Shown here piece by piece: positions 35,177 through 45,988 of a stretch of DNA of 64,000 nucleotides. Source of the stretch: JAHEEM01 sp036396795 (GTDB lineage Bacteria > Pseudomonadota > Gammaproteobacteria > Steroidobacterales > Rariloculaceae). The notes under the pieces were generated by a model. The model was not told the DNA's origin. It was given only the letters and a program-made list of their open reading frames with translations, and did no database searches. A program made the position numbers and the translations under genes. Every line of letters starts with the position of its first letter. Positions within the stretch are counted from its first letter, which is position 1. The stretch is taken from contig DASWKF010000091.1 in the NCBI GenBank assembly GCA_036396795.1, positions 16,542 to 80,541 of the forward strand. Direction: 5' to 3'.

Positions 35177-36445
35177 CTAGTCTCGCTCAGCTGCGGAAGC
35201 TCCCGCGGCAGCGGCATCGTCGGCGCCCGCCGTTGGAATCATTGCAAGCGCCGATTGCGACGTGCGATTCAACATTACGAACGGCTCTTGATGCTCGATT
35301 CCCGGAGCCGGCCGCGCCGTGATCCTATAGAGTATGAATGCGCTCATGATCGCATGGGTCGCCAGCAGAAAGGCGAAGAACGCCCTCGAGCCGTAGGGGT
35401 CCATGAGCAGTCCTGCGACGATGGGGCCTGCGGTCGCGCCGGCGCCGTATACGAGCAACAGTCCGCTCGCCGTTTTGACGAATTCCTGCGGTGAAACATG
35501 GTCGTTGCTGTGAGCGACACAAAGCGGGTACACGCTGAAGGTGAATCCCCCGTACAGGAACGCGCTGATGAAGAACACCGAGGCGGCCGTTCCGGCCGAC
35601 CATGCAGCGCAGCCTGCAAGCGCCGCGGCAGCTAAGCTGACCAGAAAGATCATGCTGCGGCGGTCGAATCGATCCGATAGATGCCCGATCGGCCACTGCA
35701 GGGCCACACCGCCGAGGATCACGAGGCTCATGAATGCGGCGATCTCCTGGATGTTCATCCCTGTCGACGCGCCGAAGACGGGTCCAAGCGAGAAGAACAC
35801 GCTGTTGGCGACGGCGGCGGTGAAGGCGCCCAGAACGCCCAGCGGCGAGGCGGTCCAGAGATGGCGGAGATTGAGCTGCACCGACTCGACGGGCGCGGGC
35901 TCAGTGACCCGAGCCAGGGCCGTAGGTACGAGGCCTAGAGCGAAAAGCATCGCGCTGATCAGGAACGGCGCGATCAGGTTGGTGGACATGACCAGCAGGA
36001 TCCACTGCCCGATCGCGAGGCTCGCCAGCGAGATGATTTGATAGAAGGCAAATACCCGACCGCGGGTCTCGTTTGCCGCCTGCTCATTGAGCCAGCTCTC
36101 GACGACCATGTACATTCCGGCGAGGCAAACGCCCGTGACGAACCTGAGCAGGGCCCAGGAAAGCACGCCGAAGAGCAACGCATGCATGATGGACGCCGTT
36201 GCCGCGCAGGCCGCGAACACGGAAAACGCGCGGATGTGACCGACCGCCACAATGACTCGCGGGCAGATGGCCGTTCCCGAAACGAAGCCCAGAAAATAAG
36301 CGGCCATGACGAAACCGATGACATCGACCGCGAAGCCCATGTTACTGGCATGCAGCGATAGCGCGGTGCCCAGCAGCCCAGAAGCCGCCACGAACAGAGC
36401 GCACCCGTTCATCAGGGCGGTTACGGTCAGAGAAGCGCGGGTCAC
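35177..36445 (-). CDS. Major facilitator superfamily transporter, YcaD-like
   Basis: About 422 residues with twelve hydrophobic segments in two bundles. Segment 4-5 region reads LRFVTGVCLAGMYMVVESWLNE, a pattern typical of the YcaD/MFS_1 group; the later QWPIGHLSDRFDRR is the loop 8-9 version of the MFS G-x-L-x-D-R motif. A hydrophilic Ala-rich C-terminal tail follows. GTG at 36445 is chosen with GAGG upstream; TTG at 36484 would add 13 residues. The substrate is unknown. It lies downstream of gltA on the same strand and is convergent with tamB. Confidence 0.87.
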   Translation of the reverse strand: MTRASLTVTALMNGCALFVAASGLLGTALSLHASNMGFAVDVIGFVMAAYFLGFVSGTAICPRVIVAVGHIRAFSVFAACAATASIMHALLFGVLSWALLRFVTGVCLAGMYMVVESWLNEQAANETRGRVFAFYQIISLASLAIGQWILLVMSTNLIAPFLISAMLFALGLVPTALARVTEPAPVESVQLNLRHLWTASPLGVLGAFTAAVANSVFFSLGPVFGASTGMNIQEIAAFMSLVILGGVALQWPIGHLSDRFDRRSMIFLVSLAAAALAGCAAWSAGTAASVFFISAFLYGGFTFSVYPLCVAHSNDHVSPQEFVKTASGLLLVYGAGATAGPIVAGLLMDPYGSRAFFAFLLATHAIMSAFILYRITARPAPGIEHQEPFVMLNRTSQSALAMIPTAGADDAAAAGASAAERD

Positions 36446-36613
36446 GCGTTCGGGATCCTCGTGCTCGGATTGGCCTGAACGCAAGCGGTCGCAATCGGCC
36501 GTTGCCGTTCGGTTCGCGAAGCAGCGAAGATACTATATACCGCCGAACGCGGCGGCTTTGCCGACCGCGTAGCAGTTTTCAGAGATGACTGAAGGCGATC
36601 GCCGGCGTCGGCT

Positions 36614-37903
<1,290 letters not shown>

Positions 37904-37924
37904 GGCAAGCTCCGTGGTTGCAGA

Positions 37925-38146
37925 TTAATAGGGGGTGCCCCAGGCGTTGGCGCTGGCGAGCTCACGTCGCCGATCGGCTCTCCCGGTGTTCCGCGGCGGT
38001 TTCTCGCTCCGTACAACCCGGGGCGGATCGTTTTGCGGCTTCCTGACACGCTGTCGCTCGACAAGCTCGAAAGTCAGCTCTTCATCGTCGAACAAGGGTT
38101 CCTCGTCAAATCCGTCGTCGTAATCGTGCCGTCCGTGTTTACGCAT
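37925..38146 (-). CDS. Small charged hypothetical protein upstream of gltA
   Basis: 73 residues starting MRKHGRHDYDDGFDEEP. ATG at 38146 is preceded by AGGAG with an 8-nt spacer, which marks it as a real short gene; the frame runs upstream without stops but through the MarR operator. An acidic N-terminal half (DEEPLFDDEELTFELVE) is followed by a basic, Arg/Pro-rich half (RQRVRKPQND, SEKPPRNTGRADRRRE). No membrane segment, signal or named domain. It resembles small, disordered proteobacterial proteins. A leftward promoter (TTGGCT, 18 bp, GTTAAT) may straddle the palindrome at 38191, which would place it under MarR control. Confidence 0.6.
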   Translation of the reverse strand: MRKHGRHDYDDGFDEEPLFDDEELTFELVERQRVRKPQNDPPRVVRSEKPPRNTGRADRRRELASANAWGTPY

Positions 38147-38190
38147 GTCTCGAGCTCCTAGCAAGGATAGGGGGTCGACCCGCTCCGAAA

Positions 38191-38210
38191 TTAACTTGAT
38201 ATCAAGGTAA
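38191..38210. promoter_or_regulatory. MarR-type operator, near-perfect 20-bp palindrome
   Basis: The core CTTGATATCAAG is perfect and the outer TTA/TAA pairs also match, with one mismatched pair per arm (TTAaCTTG.. / ..CAAGgTAA). It lies between the small leftward gene and the marR gene, inside the spacer of a possible leftward promoter. A looser TCAA-N5-TTGA dyad (38230-38242) covers the marR -35. Confidence 0.72.
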
Positions 38211-38238
38211 CTCAGCCAATAACTTACTGTCAAGATGT

Positions 38239-38267
38239 TTGATACAAAGATAAACACCTGGTATTCT
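38239..38267 (+). promoter_or_regulatory. Promoter of the marR gene, possibly leaderless
   Basis: -35 TTGATA (38239-38244), 17-bp spacer, -10 TATTCT (38262-38267). The expected start point is at or next to the GTG start codon at 38275, which would make a leaderless transcript. Confidence 0.5.
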
Positions 38268-38274
38268 GCCGCCC

Positions 38275-38778
38275 GTGCAGCAGGACTCAGTAGACCGATT
38301 GCTCGAGCAATGGCGCCAGGAGCGCCCGGAGCTCGACGTGTCGGGCCTGGGCTTGGCCGTGCGGATCGAGATGCTGGCAAAGCTATTACGGCGCAGCACC
38401 GACCGCAGCCTCCAGCGCGTGGGGCTGAAAGCCTGGCAATACGACGTCTTATCGGCGCTGCGTCGCCAGGGACCGCCTTACGAGCTGCCGGCGACGGAAC
38501 TCGCGCGGGCGTCGCTGTTGACCTCTGGCGCCATGACCACGCGAGTCGACCATCTCGAGGACCAGGGTCTGGTAAAGCGGGAGCCCAACCCCTACGATCG
38601 CCGAGGTGTCCGAGTCCGGCTGACGCCGCGTGGCCTCGAGGTCATCGATGCAGCGATTCACGCGCGCTTCATGGCGGCGGAAACCAGCGTGAACGGATTG
38701 AGCGCCGAAGAGCGCGCGGCCGTGGAGTCGGGTTTGAGAAAACTGCTGTTGTCACTCAACGCGAGACATGGCGGTTGA
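38275..38778 (+). CDS. MarR family transcriptional regulator
   Basis: 167 residues. Winged-helix core: LKAWQYDVLSALRR, then the recognition region PATELARASLLTSGAMTTRVDHLEDQGLV and the wing KREPNPYDRRGVRVRLTPRGLEVID (residues 50-125). The N-terminal dimer helix contains VDRLLEQWRQERPEL. GTG start; no Shine-Dalgarno, consistent with a leaderless message. It sits between its palindromic operator and the four-gene amide-chemistry operon, which it may control. The ligand is unknown. Confidence 0.92.
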   Translation: MQQDSVDRLLEQWRQERPELDVSGLGLAVRIEMLAKLLRRSTDRSLQRVGLKAWQYDVLSALRRQGPPYELPATELARASLLTSGAMTTRVDHLEDQGLVKREPNPYDRRGVRVRLTPRGLEVIDAAIHARFMAAETSVNGLSAEERAAVESGLRKLLLSLNARHGG

Positions 38779-38826
38779 GCGACGGAGTATCCACGCCGGA
38801 GTTCCTTGGATCGCGGCGAACAGTCG

Positions 38827-39534
38827 ATGCAATCTTCAACTCAGTTAAAGCTTGCCGTATTGCCCCAGCCGGACTACATGACCTGCGGGCCGACCTGTCT
38901 GCACGCGGTCTACGGCTACTACGGTGACGAGATCGCGCTAGACGACGTGATCGCAGAGATCGAGCCCCTGCCCGGCGGTGGCACGCTGGCGGTGTCCTTG
39001 GCCTGTCATGCCTTGAAGCGTGGCTATGCCGCGCGAATTTACACGTACAACCTTCAGGTGTTCGATCCGACCTGGTTCAGCGGTGAGATCTCGATCGCCG
39101 ACCGGCTGCTCAAGCAAAGCCGGGTAAAGCCTGGGCAGAAGCTCGCCGTGGCGACGCGTGCCTACCTCAATTTTCTCGAGCTAGGCGGCAACTTGCGCTT
39201 CGAAGAGCTCACCAGGGCGCTGATCCGGCGGACGCTCTACAGGAAGACACCGATACTCACAGGGCTCAGCGCGACCTATCTCTACGGCTGCGCTCGCGAG
39301 TTCAACAACCAGTACGACGACACCCGCGGCGTGCCGATGGGCCACTTCGTCGTCGTCAGCGGCTACGATCGCAAACACAGGCAAGTCATGGTGGCAGACC
39401 CGCTGCAGGACAATCCGCTTCACGGCAACCAGTACTATAGCGTGGACGTCGATCGACTCGTCGGCGCGATCCTGCTCGGGATACTCACCTACGACGCGAA
39501 TCTTCTCGTAATATCACCAAGGGATGCGCGCTAG
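38827..39534 (+). CDS. C39-like cysteine peptidase, soluble
   Basis: 235 residues, Peptidase_C39-like fold without an attached ABC transporter. The catalytic arrangement is intact: the oxyanion Gln in LPQPDY with Cys in TCGPTCL near residues 18-24, His in GHFVVVSGYD and Asp in VADPLQDNP. No signal peptide, so it should act in the cytoplasm. ATG at 38827 is preferred, although a TTG 7 codons earlier has a GGAG close upstream. It begins the operon that continues with an ATP-grasp ligase (14-bp gap). In C39 families the enzyme cuts after Gly-Gly motifs; here it may process the peptide made or modified by the next two enzymes (inference). Confidence 0.85.
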   Translation: MQSSTQLKLAVLPQPDYMTCGPTCLHAVYGYYGDEIALDDVIAEIEPLPGGGTLAVSLACHALKRGYAARIYTYNLQVFDPTWFSGEISIADRLLKQSRVKPGQKLAVATRAYLNFLELGGNLRFEELTRALIRRTLYRKTPILTGLSATYLYGCAREFNNQYDDTRGVPMGHFVVVSGYDRKHRQVMVADPLQDNPLHGNQYYSVDVDRLVGAILLGILTYDANLLVISPRDAR

Positions 39535-39548
39535 CCGGTAGCGTCCTC

Positions 39549-41008
<1,460 letters not shown>

Positions 41009-41012
<4 letters not shown>

Positions 41013-42259
41013 ACGGCGATGCGCCGCTGAGCTTGTTTCAGGGCTACGGCATCGAGATCGAGTACATGATCGTCGATGCCGAAACTCTCTCGGTGCGGCC
41101 GATTTGCGACGAAGTGCTGCGGGCGGAAGGCGGGGCTTATGAAAGCGAGCTCGCGCTCGGCGAGATAGCCTGGTCCAACGAGCTTGCTCTCCACGTGATC
41201 GAGCTCAAGACCAATGGTCCCGCCAACACTCTGGCCAATCTGCACCAACCCTTCCAAGAGCACGTTGCGCGCGTCAACGGCGTGCTCGCGGACTTCGGTG
41301 CTCGATTGTTGCCGACGGGCATGCATCCGTGGATGAACACCGAGCGGGAGTTCCGCGTCTGGCCTCACGAGTACAACGCCGTATATCAGACTTTCGACCG
41401 CATTTTCGGTTGTGCCGGGCACGGCTGGGCCAATCTGCAAAGCACCCATATCAATCTGCCGTTCGCGACCGACGCCGAATTTGGCCGGCTGCACGCGGCG
41501 ATTCGATTGGTACTACCGATCATTCCCGGAATTGCGGCGAGCACGCCGTTCGCCGACGGTAAGCTCACCGGGCTGTTGGACAGCCGTCTGGATCACTACG
41601 CCCGAAACGCGATTCGCGTACCCATCGTTACCGGCGCCGTGATTCCGGAGCCGATATTCACGATCGACGAGTACCGGCTCGGCCTGCTGGGGCGCATTTA
41701 TGCGGACCTCGCGCCGCTGGATCCCGGCGGCGTGTTGCGGCACGAGTGGGTCAACGCCCGAGGCTCGATAGCGCGTTTCGACCGCATGGCTTTGGAGATT
41801 CGCTTGCTCGATACCCAAGAGTGTCCCGCGGCGGACATGGCCGCTGTCGCAATCGTCGTCGCCGCGGTCCGCGCGCTGGTCGAGGAGGCATGGTGCGGCT
41901 CCAAGCAGCAGCGGCAGTGGGACCATCGAGAGCTGGCGCAGCTCTTGCGGGTGACCGTCGATCAGGGCGACGGCGCCGTCATCGAGAACCACAGATTTCT
42001 CCAGTGTTTCGGCTTTCCGGAGCGCGGACGCGCGCGATGCCTGGAGCTCTGGCAGCACATCGCCGAGACCGCACTGGCCAGAGCGGAACTGGCGGACGCA
42101 ATACAGGCCGCGCTCGATGTCATGCTTCGACAGGGTTGCCTGGCACGCAGAATCGTCGCCGCCGTCGGCGACGACGATTCCGGTGAGTCGCTGCGAGACG
42201 TCTATGCGAGGCTTGCCGAGTGTCTGGCGACCGGCTCGCCGTTCGAGATCGACTCTTGA
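41009..42259 (+). CDS. GCS2-type carboxylate-amine ligase
   Basis: 416 residues of the glutamate-cysteine ligase type 2 (YbdK-like) superfamily. Family blocks: YGIEIEYMIVD (Glu-x-Glu metal site, about residues 13-23), NELALHVIELKTNGP, LLPTGMHPW, AGHGWANLQSTHINLPF and ARGSIARFDRMALEIRLLD with the conserved Arg and Glu. It would form an amide from an amino acid carboxylate using ATP. The ATG overlaps the ligase stop by 4 bp, and its own stop overlaps the following TTG, so the three are translationally linked. No evidence ties it to glutathione synthesis, and gshB is not nearby. Confidence 0.87.
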
Positions 42260-42987
42260 ATTTCTTGGTGTTGAGCTGCGAGCATGGTGGAAATCGCGTG
42301 CCTGCCGCGTATGCGGATCTGTTCGCCGGGCGTGCCGCCGCGCGGGCGCTCGCCAGTCATCGAGGATCGGATCTCGGCGCCTTGGCGTTGGCTGAATCCA
42401 TGGCGAGGCGGTTGCGCGCACCCCTCGTGGCCAGCACCGTGACCCGCCTGCTGGTCGACCTGAACCGCTCCGTCGGCCATCGCAGCTTGTTCTCGGAATT
42501 CTCCCGCGTGCTGGATCGGGAGGCGCGGCAGCGGCTGCTCGAGCGTCACTATCTTCCGCATCGCGAGCGGGTGACCGAAATCGTTCGATCGAGCATAGCC
42601 CGTAACGGCCGCGTCGTTCACGTGGCGGTGCATAGCTTTACACCGCGGCTCGGTTCCAAGCGCCGCTGCGCGGACTTCGGTTTGCTCTACGATCCGGCGC
42701 GGCCTCTCGAGCGATCGCTGAGCGCGCGGTGGAAGGACTTACTGCAGAGCGTCGACTCGCATCCGCGAGTTCGCCGCAATTACCCCTACCGCGGTGCCGC
42801 GGACGGCTTGACCACCCATCTGCGCATGTGTTTCTCGGGCGGGGCCTATCTCGGTCTCGAGCTCGAGGTGAACGAAGAACTGTTGCGCAACGCCGCTGTC
42901 GAAACCGCCGATGCCGTCGTCGCAAGCCTGACCGGGCTCGGTGTCAGCGGCGGTGGGCGGAGTGGCGCGACGATGCGTAAACGTTAG
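42256..42987 (+). CDS. N-formylglutamate amidohydrolase family protein
   Basis: 243 residues. TTG at 42256, overlapping the previous stop as TTGA, is the start because it opens directly on the conserved N-terminus (NFLVLSCEHGGNRVP). Zn-dependent N-formylglutamate amidohydrolase motifs: SCEHGGN, HRGSDLGALALAESMARRL, LLVDLNRS, HVAVHSFTP and LGLELEVNEELL. Classical members release formate from N-formyl-Glu in histidine degradation, but no hut genes are present; here it likely hydrolyses an amide product of the two upstream ligases. Last gene of the operon; a new promoter follows at 43019. Confidence 0.86.
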   Translation: MNFLVLSCEHGGNRVPAAYADLFAGRAAARALASHRGSDLGALALAESMARRLRAPLVASTVTRLLVDLNRSVGHRSLFSEFSRVLDREARQRLLERHYLPHRERVTEIVRSSIARNGRVVHVAVHSFTPRLGSKRRCADFGLLYDPARPLERSLSARWKDLLQSVDSHPRVRRNYPYRGAADGLTTHLRMCFSGGAYLGLELEVNEELLRNAAVETADAVVASLTGLGVSGGGRSGATMRKR

Positions 42988-43018
42988 TAAGTAATTGATA
43001 TATATGTAGAATTATTTG

Positions 43019-43046
43019 TTGACAGCAAAACCAAAAAGCCTATATT
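43019..43046 (+). promoter_or_regulatory. Strong sigma70-type promoter
   Basis: Consensus -35 TTGACA (43019-43024), 16-bp spacer, -10 TATATT (43041-43046), in an AT-rich patch, 57 bp ahead of the small protein start. Confidence 0.75.
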
Positions 43047-43103
43047 TCGTTCGCCCCGTCGACCGAGGCTTGCGAATGCCCGGCGGGGGGCGGGGAGATT
43101 AGG

Positions 43104-43346
43104 ATGAGCGAGCGACCAAAACCTTCACGCGACGAGATCGACGAGGCGGACATGCTGGCCGACGGCGAGTTCGATCTGGAGGATTTCGTGGACTCGATGG
43201 AAGGCGAGACCGCGCGTAGAGCTGAGCAACGAAAACGAAAGCGCGCCGGCTGGCAGCGCGTGGATGACTGGCGTGATGCCCGTTGGCTGCGTGCTCAGCT
43301 GAACGACTGGGACGACTGGAAAGACGACGAGTCGGACGAGACCTGA
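43104..43346 (+). CDS. Small acidic protein, PA3496 family-like
   Basis: 80 residues, highly charged. Acidic first half (DEIDEADMLADGEFDLEDFVDSMEG), basic middle (RRAEQRKRKRAGWQ) and a second acidic, Trp-rich end (VDDWRDARWLRAQLNDWDDWKDDE). The pattern of a basic patch followed by W/R-L-D repeats resembles the PA3496 family of small putative envelope-integrity proteins; this identification is by resemblance only. The ATG is preceded by a GGGGAG. It has its own strong promoter and a good hairpin after the stop, so it is a monocistronic unit that is probably well expressed. Confidence 0.7.
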   Translation: MSERPKPSRDEIDEADMLADGEFDLEDFVDSMEGETARRAEQRKRKRAGWQRVDDWRDARWLRAQLNDWDDWKDDESDET

Positions 43347-43350
43347 AACT

Positions 43351-43381
43351 ACCCCCGAGGATGCTCGTCGTCCTCGGGGGT
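43351..43381 (+). terminator. Hairpin terminator after the small acidic protein gene
   Basis: An 11-bp perfect stem ACCCCCGAGGA / TCCTCGGGGGT with a 9-nt loop, 5 nt after the stop. The T content that follows is modest (TGCGTCTTG). Confidence 0.7.
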
Positions 43382-43439
43382 TGCGTCTTGCCATAGGCTC
43401 AGATGCACTTTGGGGAAGGCGCTGTAGCGGTCTCGGCGC

Positions 43440-44183
43440 TCATGCGGCCTGCCGCTCGCTCAGCCATGCCTCGAGGGCCTCCATCCCGCCAACGTGCCGG
43501 CCGTCGATGAAGATCTGCGGATATGTCGATGTCGCCGCAACCGCCCTCAGACTGCGGTCGCTGAAGTTGCGGTTCAGCACCAGCTCCTCGAAGGGAATCC
43601 CCGCGTCCCGCAGCAGGCCTTTCGCCCGAGCGCAGAAGGGGCAGCCATCGCGGGCGAACATCGTGACGTCCAGCGGCTTGGGCGCGCTCGGCGCGACAAA
43701 CTTAAGCATCGTATCGGCGTCCGAAACCCGGTAGGGGTCGCCCGGCTCACGCGGCTCTATGAACATCTTCTCGATGCGCCCGTCGCGCACGAGCATCGAG
43801 TAGCGCCAGGAACGCAGCCCGAAGCCCAGGTCTTCCTTGCCGACAAGCAAGCCCATGCCGCGAGTGAAATCACCGTTGCCGTCGGGAAGAAAAGTGATGT
43901 TGGCGGCTTTTTGCGCGAGCTTCCATTCGTTCATGACGAACGCGTCGTTGACCGACACGCAATAGATCTCATCGATGCCGTGAGCCTTGAACGTTGCGGC
44001 GAGCTGATCGAACCTCGGCACATGCGACGAAGAGCACGTCGGCGTGAACGCGCCGGGAAGCGAGAACACGATTACGTTCTTTCCGGCGAACAGCTCATCC
44101 GTGCTCACGTTCACCCATTCATGTTCTCGGCGCGTCCTGAAGACTACCTGAGGAACACGCTGTCCTTCGCGATTTTCAAGCAT
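43440..44183 (-). CDS. Peroxiredoxin-glutaredoxin hybrid (glutathione peroxidase)
   Basis: 247-residue fusion. N-terminal Prx5-type peroxiredoxin (residues 1-165) with peroxidatic Cys in GAFTPTCSSSHVP. C-terminal glutaredoxin (about 170-247) with redox CPFC in FARDGCPFCARAKGLL and cis-Pro in TYPQIFIDGRHVGG. These hybrids reduce peroxides with glutathione without a separate reductant protein. AGGAG precedes the ATG. It is downstream of dps and divergent from oxyR, so OxyR activation is likely. Confidence 0.95.
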   Translation of the reverse strand: MLENREGQRVPQVVFRTRREHEWVNVSTDELFAGKNVIVFSLPGAFTPTCSSSHVPRFDQLAATFKAHGIDEIYCVSVNDAFVMNEWKLAQKAANITFLPDGNGDFTRGMGLLVGKEDLGFGLRSWRYSMLVRDGRIEKMFIEPREPGDPYRVSDADTMLKFVAPSAPKPLDVTMFARDGCPFCARAKGLLRDAGIPFEELVLNRNFSDRSLRAVAATSTYPQIFIDGRHVGGMEALEAWLSERQAA

Positions 44184-44239
44184 TGTCGACTCCTAATATA
44201 TGAATACAGCTCAAAATGTCCTGCACGGCATATGCGCGC

Positions 44240-44710
44240 TCAGTTTTCGAGCATGCTGCGCAGCATCCATGCGTTCTTCTCGTGAACCTGCATTCGTTGC
44301 GTGAGCAGGTCGGCCGTGGGCTCGTCGCTGGCTCGGTCGGCGGTCGGAAATACATCTCTGGCCGTTCGTACGACGGCCTCCTGGCCGATGACGAGCTCGC
44401 GAATCATTTCTTCCGCCGTTTCGTCGCCGCGTGCCTCCTCGACGGTCGCCAACGCGGAAAACGCCTTATACGACCCCGGCGCGGCGACGCCGAGCGCCCG
44501 TATTCGCTCTGCGATCTCGTCCACGGCCGCCGCCAGCTCCGTGTACTGCTGTTCGAACATCAGGTGCAAGGTATTGAACAGCGGTCCGGTAACGTTCCAA
44601 TGGTAGTTATGCGTCTTGAGATACAGCGTGTAGCTATCCGCCAGAAGCTTTGAAAGCCCCAACGCGATGGCCTCACGATCCCGATCGTTGATGCCTATTT
44701 CGATCTTCAT
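44240..44710 (-). CDS. dps: Dps/ferritin-like DNA protection protein
   Basis: 156 residues of the Dps family. Inter-subunit ferroxidase residues are in YLKTHNYHWNVTGPLFNTLHLMFEQQYTELAAAVDEIAERI (the HW and D/E pattern, residues 32-71), followed by a four-helix bundle ending QVHEKNAWMLRSMLEN. It oxidises and stores iron with hydrogen peroxide and may bind DNA, though the basic N-terminal tail of E. coli Dps is absent. GGAGGGG lies upstream of the ATG. First gene of a two-gene unit with the Prx-Grx gene, divergent from oxyR. Confidence 0.93.
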   Translation of the reverse strand: MKIEIGINDRDREAIALGLSKLLADSYTLYLKTHNYHWNVTGPLFNTLHLMFEQQYTELAAAVDEIAERIRALGVAAPGSYKAFSALATVEEARGDETAEEMIRELVIGQEAVVRTARDVFPTADRASDEPTADLLTQRMQVHEKNAWMLRSMLEN

Positions 44711-44786
44711 AGTCGTTATTCCCCTCCAACGTTCCCCTAGACCCCCAGCCTATGCGCTGCTCAGTGATAAGAAAATCAAAATAAAC

Positions 44787-44801
44787 AGCATGAAATATGC
44801 T
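44787..44801. promoter_or_regulatory. Inverted repeat in the dps-oxyR intergenic region
   Basis: AGCAT-GAAAT-ATGCT lies in an AT-rich patch 14-28 bp before the oxyR ATG, where an OxyR autoregulatory site would be expected. It does not fully match the four-block OxyR consensus. Confidence 0.4.
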
Positions 44802-44814
44802 ATAAATTAGGATT

Positions 44815-45705
44815 ATGAACCTGCCCAGCGTAAAGCAGCTACGATACTTTGTCGCCTTGGTGGACCACCAGCACTTTGGGCGAGCCGCGGCGGCTTCGTT
44901 CGTCTCGCAGTCAGCGTTCAGCGCAGCGATCAAGGAGTTCGAAACCGTGCTTGGAACGCGGCTCGTCGACCGGACCAACCGACAAGTGACGATCACGGCG
45001 ACCGGGTTGGAAGTCGCGCGTCAGGCGCGCGTGTGCCTTCAGGAAGTCGAGCGACTCGTAGACATCGTGCATGGTCACAATGAGCCGCTCGAGGGCGTTC
45101 TCCGCATGGGCGTCATTCCGACGATCGCGCCGTTTCTGCTGCCCAAGGTGTTGCCCAAGCTTCGACGGGCCTTCCCGAAACTGCGGTTGTTCCTGACCGA
45201 GGGCCAAACGCAGCCGCTGCATGCCAAGCTCATGGACGGCGATCTCGATCTGGTGCTGTTGGCGCTCCCGTACGATCTGAGAAGCATCGAGCAGCTGTCT
45301 CTGTTTCGCGATCGCTTCCTGCTGGCTTGCCGTGAAAATACCAAGCTGATAGACCCGGAAAACTATCGGATCGAGAAGCTCGAACCCGGAACCGTTCTGC
45401 TCCTGGACGACGGGCACTGTCTGCGCGACCACGCGCTCGCTGCCTGCAGCCTCCGAGGTACCGAAACGCTCAACCGATTCACGGCATCCAGCCTGCTGAC
45501 CCTCGTGGAAATGGTCGATGCCGACTTAGGTGTAACCTATCTCCCCGAGATGGCCGCGGACACGGCGCTGCTGCGCAATACTCGCGTTCGCACCTACGGC
45601 CTCGGTGATCGGAGCTACCGGACAATCGGTTTGGTCTGGAGAAAAGGAAGCACGCGTACAGAGGAGTTCAAGCTGCTCGGAAGCTTTCTGCGCGAGCATC
45701 GCTGA
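44815..45705 (+). CDS. oxyR: Hydrogen peroxide-sensing LysR regulator OxyR
   Basis: 296 residues. N-terminal LysR helix-turn-helix (SVKQLRYFVALVDHQHFGRAAAASFVSQSAFSAAIKEFE). The effector domain keeps the redox pair in DDGHCLRDHALAAC, matching the reactive Cys and partner Cys spaced eight residues apart in E. coli OxyR. It activates peroxide-defence genes after disulfide formation. Divergent from dps and the Prx-Grx gene, which are typical targets. The Shine-Dalgarno AGGA is very close to the ATG. Confidence 0.95.
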   Translation: MNLPSVKQLRYFVALVDHQHFGRAAAASFVSQSAFSAAIKEFETVLGTRLVDRTNRQVTITATGLEVARQARVCLQEVERLVDIVHGHNEPLEGVLRMGVIPTIAPFLLPKVLPKLRRAFPKLRLFLTEGQTQPLHAKLMDGDLDLVLLALPYDLRSIEQLSLFRDRFLLACRENTKLIDPENYRIEKLEPGTVLLLDDGHCLRDHALAACSLRGTETLNRFTASSLLTLVEMVDADLGVTYLPEMAADTALLRNTRVRTYGLGDRSYRTIGLVWRKGSTRTEEFKLLGSFLREHR

Positions 45706-45821
45706 TCGTTCGTCGCGCCCCAGGATTGACATAAGCCATACGCGCGGCGTGGCTGCGGCGAGGCTGCGGAACGCCGTCAACCGCGCCTGGACAGCGCCGG
45801 CGAAACGATGCATCCTCGAAG

Positions 45822-45906
45822 TCTTGGAAAAGGCACACCCTTCGAAAGAAGGGGTCGCAAAGCCACCGGTCTAAGGAATTCTCTAAGACAGCGGGGTTGC
45901 CAACCT
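45822..45906 (+). ncRNA. Cyclic-di-GMP class I riboswitch (GEMM-I)
   Basis: The aptamer core reads GGC-ACA (45832-45837), stem CCCTTC-GAAA-GAAGGG with GNRA tetraloop (45838-45853), GTCGCAAA, then GCC (45862-45864), which pairs back to GGC. It continues with CCGGTCTAA, a GTCT/AGAC stem (45869-45872 with 45886-45889) and AGCGGGGTTGCC. This matches the Vc2 GEMM-I pattern block by block: GGC-AAA, GAAA-capped helix, GACGCAAA, GCC, CCGG..CTAA, GCGGGGTTACC. TTGG (45824-45827) can close P1 with CCAA (45900-45903). A GGTT-GCC-AACC hairpin (45895-45905) could compete with P1. It lies 83 nt before the first gene of the following cassette. Confidence 0.92.
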
Positions 45907-45922
45907 CGAGCCTTTCGGCTCG
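45907..45922 (+). promoter_or_regulatory. Hairpin downstream of the riboswitch, possible expression platform
   Basis: CGAGCC-TTTC-GGCTCG, a 6-bp stem directly after the aptamer. No T-run follows, so control may be at translation or through a Rho-type mechanism rather than intrinsic termination. The rest of the 283-bp gap (45706-45988) holds an isolated TTGACA (45726) without a convincing -10. Confidence 0.5.
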
Positions 45923-45988
45923 CCATCCCGCTAGTCGCAGAGCCATTGCTTTTCGGTGGACGGATTCACGTCGAGAGGGGATGCGAGG

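Noticed and set aside
36540..36555. Terminator after gltA (CCGCCG hairpin)
   Set aside because: A stem can form but no T-tract follows on the minus strand, so it is not supported as a terminator.
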